Part shown: positions 59,814 through 64,000 of the stretch, piece after piece
Layout of the letters: each line of letters begins with the position of its first letter
Numbering within the stretch: the stretch's first letter is position 1
Notes under the pieces: generated by a model
Databases searched by the model: none
What the model saw: the letters and a program-made list of their open reading frames with translations, nothing else
What the model was told of the DNA's origin: nothing
NCBI GenBank assembly: GCA_025093555.1
Contig: JAIWNF010000081.1
Location: 1-64,000, forward strand
Direction of reading: 5' to 3'
From: Circinella umbellata
Lineage: Eukaryota > Mucoromycota > Mucoromycetes > Mucorales > Lichtheimiaceae
Length of the DNA: 64,000 nt
Position numbers and translations under genes: made by a program

Positions 59814-62361
59814 TGTTATTCGTGATAAAAAAAAAAAGTAGGCTGTTCTATATTGAAAGCCGTTCACTGAAAAGATATAATGATTCCCTTTTTTCTTTTA
59901 AAAATGTAGAAAAGAGAAGAATGATAAAATGGGGTATTTAAAGAATAATAGTAAATAATAATATTAATAAAGAGATTAGATTGGGATTTTTTTTTTGCTG
60001 CTCTTATTGTCTCACAATTATTTATTATTATTGTTATTCAAATGATGGATTAATTCCTTATTCTTTTTATGAAAAAGAAATCGTTGAAAGTGAAAGAAGG
60101 AAAGAAGGAAAGAAAGAAAGAAAAAGAAGAAAAAGAATGAAAAGAGAATGAGAGAATGAGAGAGAGAGAGAGAGAGAGAGCAGTAACAAATTGAATGGGA
60201 TGTTAACCGAGGAATTATGGACAACATTCGTGTGAAATGATCACCATGATCTCCGATATCGAATACCCTTTTTTACTAGAACATGTGCCATATTTTGAGT
60301 AATAATTTGAAGTGGCGAGAGTTCTGTATCTATAAATGTCCTTTGAAGAGCAAGGAGAGATAAAGGTGAAATATATCCTAATATTGAATGTTTCTAGTGA
60401 ATAGGTATGTAAGTTTCCTTGGCATGTCAATCGAACCCAAGTTTCTTTCTTTTTTTTTTTTTTTTTTTTTTACTTGCTTTCTTTTTTTTTGAGATAACGA
60501 ACCCCATATGTGGAACCTCAAAAGATCTTTACGTTTTGTACTACATATTTTACAAAGTGAATATATGTGTAAATAAATATGCAAGGGTTTGAAACTGCAA
60601 GATCGATACACATGAAGGATCTGATTGTGGATACCATATATATTGGTTATTGACTATTGTTATTTTAATATTATATATGAACCATTCAATTTATATTTTA
60701 TTTCATATTCTGATTTAATGATTTAAGTCATTCATCCAAAACATATATATAATATCAAATGCTGCAATACGTATCTAACACAAAACATAGGTACAGATCA
60801 AGGTTACTGAGTAAAACCTCCTTTGTTACTCCGTCTTTCTTATTGGGGTCAATTTTTTTTTTATACTTTTTCTTCCCCTCCCCTTGGTTTCTCCTTAAAG
60901 CCTGGAATAAATATATTTAAAACACATGTTAATGCTAATAACTTTCTTTTTACAATAGAATGAAATTTAGTTCTACAAAATAAGTTTTGGTTTTAATCAC
61001 GGTACTATAAAATCCCCGATTTTTGCCAATAATAATAATTTTTCTGTATGATGACAAATGGGATGTCAAAAAAAAAAAATGCCAAGGTGCATATATAGAG
61101 ATATAGCACTCCGATTAATGAAATCTATTTTTTTTAACAAAGATGCATGGAGATCCAATCGTTATTGCAACATCCTTTTTGAATTCTCAGGGCCCGAGTT
61201 GAATGAAAAAAAAAATATGTTTCGTTTTTTTTTTATACAAGAAACAAATGAATAAGGAACGAAAAAATTAAATAAATAAATAAATAAATTATTATTTACT
61301 TCTTTTTTTTTTTTACTAGAATGGAACCGTGACCCAATTGAAACTTTTTTTTTGTATCACCACCCCATTCTCAGTTGACGAAAAAAGGGAAAAGTGGGGG
61401 AGATTGCGGGAAAAAAAAAAAAAAAAGAAAACTCATCAGTCAATTTGTAATTGATCGTATATATTATGAAAGTATAAAAGAATTCTTCAGATAAAAAGGA
61501 AAATAGAAAGAGTCCTCTTGAAGGGTCTCATATACTTTTTAAAGAGAGAAGATAATTTGATAAAAGAACCCTTATTTTATTGAGTAACTTGAGTGGAGTA
61601 ACTTGTGTTCCCTGAATTGGTTCTACGGATCGTGATATCACATAATATATATGTGACAAAAGAAAAAATTAAATTAATTACCATGACAACAAACCCTTCA
61701 TTTCATTTCAAGAATAGAGTGTTACCTTATATCAAGTTAGACAAAAGATATTATGCTAAAAATAAATCAAACATATCTTTTCCTCTATTCTAGGCCAAGA
61801 AGGGTTACATATGACAACTAAATTATTCTTGCTTGATCGACTTGCATTTGCAAGGGAATTCTTTTTTTACTATCCCATGGAATCTAATAAAGAACAAAAA
61901 GTCTAGTACATTTTTTGGGTGTTGTAAAATATAGCTGTTGTACAAGTATCATTCATAAACATCTTTTTTTTTTGTTTTTACCCCCAACAAGTACGTATCT
62001 ATCTTGCATATAATAACAACCATATCCATAACTCTGGATATCATTATCTTTTTTTAGATTATTTTATTTTATAATCTACGCTATCCTGGTTTTTTTTTTA
62101 TGGATCGTGAGTGAAGAAATCAATTGGGTTAGACTTTGCGAAATAAAATGTTTATTTAGTTAAATATCATATACGTAAAAGATCGTATGAAAAACAAACA
62201 AATAAACAAATGATTATTTATTATTATTACTATTATTAATAATATATCGAGATTATCAACATTTCTTTAAATAGTTACGTAATAAGAATAAAATTAAAAA
62301 TAAACAAAAAGATATAGATTCAATTATAAAGGACTTGGCTCGATCGTTTTTTTTTTTTCAA
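59814..62361. other. Intergenic region, low complexity
   Basis: Contains a GAAAGAAGGAAAG purine tract (60090-60140), a GA repeat (60160-60180), many poly-A/T runs and an (AAAT)n run (61270-61288). No ORF with protein-like composition. Confidence 0.45.
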
Positions 62362-62502
62362 TTTCATCTAAATGAAGTTTCCCAGCAATTTGGTACTGAT
62401 GAAAAATGTGTTCTAAAAACAATTTGGGAATTTTATCGATCTAAGCGTGGAGAAGTAATTGGAATTAAATATATTACTAAGAATACGTACCTGAAGACAT
62501 GA
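62362..62502 (+). pseudogene. Exon-like coding fragment, unknown protein
   Basis: 46 sense codons, open from a T-rich stretch (which may hide an acceptor) to a TGA. The peptide contains SQQFGTDEKCVLKTIWEFYR and RGEVIGIKYITK, which is balanced and not a composition artefact. It looks like a single exon of a lost gene. No family recognised. Confidence 0.35.
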
Positions 62503-64000
62503 GTATACTATTATATAGTGAAGAACTAATGCTATTATAAAAAAAAGAAGGTTAAGAGAGAGAGAGACATAAAGAAAAAATAGTCATTGTTATATTTGGA
62601 CACTGTACCTCACAGGACCTGTTAACGTTGCTAATGACCATTTAAATCAATATGTGTATATAATTAGTATCCTAATGTACAACTGTCGGGGAATGGGGAG
62701 GGGGAAAATCAAAACAAAATTCATTTAAACAATTTTTTTTTTAGTTCTCTTTGCTATATTGTAACACAAATCGTAAGTTTAAAAATACACTCACTAGAAT
62801 AATATTATTCCCGTCAGTGATTAACTTAAAGGGATCGTATCGATTCGTAAATGAATCGTGGTAAACAAGCAAGTAAAATAAATTATAATTATTACCTAAT
62901 TTATTGATATTTGACACCCATAAGTGGGGTGCTCTAATTATTTCATGTAATCCCTCCCGACTTTATGCATTATTGTGAAAATAATCGGCATAATAACTAG
63001 ATAAGTGCTTTACGTGTTTTAAAAGTACGATGGAAAATGCCATTCATTATATTTGTTGATCGCTATTGATCTGGAAAGAAGAAGCCACCCACGACGAACC
63101 AGAATATTTAATTACTTTTTACTAAAATAGTTTCGACTAAACTGAAACGATCACAAACCTTTTTTTCGTTTTCATTTTTATTTTCGATAAAAATTAAATG
63201 TTTATTAAAACAATTAATCATTAAGAATATATTGATGGATAAAAGCTAAACACATTTTCTTGTTGTATTCATCTAATATATTGAAAAAAAATTAGAACCC
63301 GTTTTATGTAGGTACGTAAATTACTATCACCAATATATTTCAGCTTATACAAAATACAGTTTAATATATATAAATTATATCACGATCACTTTTTGTTTTT
63401 CCCAGGAACTAAATTAATTTACAGATCAAACTTACTGTTTTGACCCAATATCAAAAACTCTGCAATAAAACTGCTGAAACAAAAAGTCTTTCATACTATT
63501 CTTAATAATTACACTGTATCTTCTCACCCCACAACTAATTTAGGAAACTGAAACCAAAAAAGGATTTTTCCAGTTGACTGTTACACAAATAAGTATAACA
63601 AAAAAGGGTTTGGTGGGGAATATACTCTCGTGAAATAGGAGAAAAAAAAAAGAAAGCAGTCTAAAAGTAATCTATCAAGTCGCTTGCATTACTCTGTTTC
63701 CGTTTCCTCGGTATTATATATTACCGGGAAAGAAAAAAAAAGCCTGATTTGTATGATGAGGATAAAGCTTGTTTGATGAGTAAAAAAGAAAGAAAGAAAA
63801 AAGCTCAGGTATAAGTAAATTATTTTGCTTAAATTCATAAGTTATGTATATAGTACGATATTGGATTTCATTATGCAAATATCAACATGCGAAATCATCT
63901 TACCAAGATGTTTCATATGCTTCAGAGTTGAATTTACTCACGCTACGTATAAAAAAAACAAACATACCTCTTATTTTACTTATTTGTTCTGTATCATTTT
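62503..64000. other. Gene-free end of the window
   Basis: A/T-rich sequence with no ORF, repeat pair or RNA gene that I could support. Confidence 0.4.

Noticed and set aside
60018..60611. Three minus-strand frames
   Set aside because: Derived from GA/GAAA and poly-T repeats. A CKICSTKRK segment briefly looked like a zinc motif but has no continuation.

Overview
The window looks like nuclear DNA of a filamentous fungus, most likely an early-diverging Mucoromycota lineage (Mucorales-like). The evidence is strong A+T bias, short introns (about 70-130 bp in most genes) with GTAAGT/GTATGT-type donors and TAG/CAG acceptors, long Gln/Asn-rich protein tracts, and recognisable fungal genes: CTU1/NCS6, an SREBP homologue, a Kin4-type kinase, PRO1 and a Zn2Cys6 regulator. 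No tRNA, rRNA or CRISPR array was found. All exon models were made by hand from reading frame, splice signals and remembered family motifs. No database search was run.

Region 1 (1-24 kb) is a repeat-rich gene graveyard. It opens with a near-perfect inverted repeat (arms 1-2761 and 4601-7361) whose arms carry a 4-copy GC-rich tandem repeat and remnants of a coiled-coil-type ORF. A second inverted duplication (about 7.56-9.48 kb against 18.59-20.4 kb) carries an F-box gene and the start of a GRAM-domain lipid-transfer-like gene. The F-box copy at 18.67 kb is open and the one at 9.35 kb is frameshifted. The GRAM copy is cut off by a 1.3 kb terminal-inverted-repeat element. In between are short TIR elements (one family with TA target duplications), an orphan peroxiredoxin last exon and a tandemly duplicated degenerate ORF. 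A 118-codon intact ORF with a TATA box sits at 23.8 kb.

Region 2 (24.8-33.1 kb) holds normal genes: CTU1 (minus), a divergently transcribed 1118-residue protein of unknown function, and a Bni4-like candidate with an RVxF-type C-terminal region. Region 3 (36.8-40.7 kb) holds a 15-exon gene that aligns along its length with the MATH, protease and first ubiquitin-like parts of USP7/Ubp15. The catalytic Cys and His positions appear lost and the C-terminal part is missing: a candidate pseudo-deubiquitinase. Region 4 (43.2-59.8 kb) holds the SREBP homologue, the Kin4-like kinase, PRO1 (proline synthesis) and, convergent to PRO1, a Zn2Cys6 transcription factor. The final 4 kb has no gene I can support beyond one exon-like fragment.

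The genes look like an ordinary eukaryotic neighbourhood and not a functional cluster. The most interesting items are the USP7-like pseudoenzyme, the large palindrome with its buried ORF, the SREBP without a visible site-1 cleavage motif, and the TA-flanked miniature elements including one of only 73 bp.
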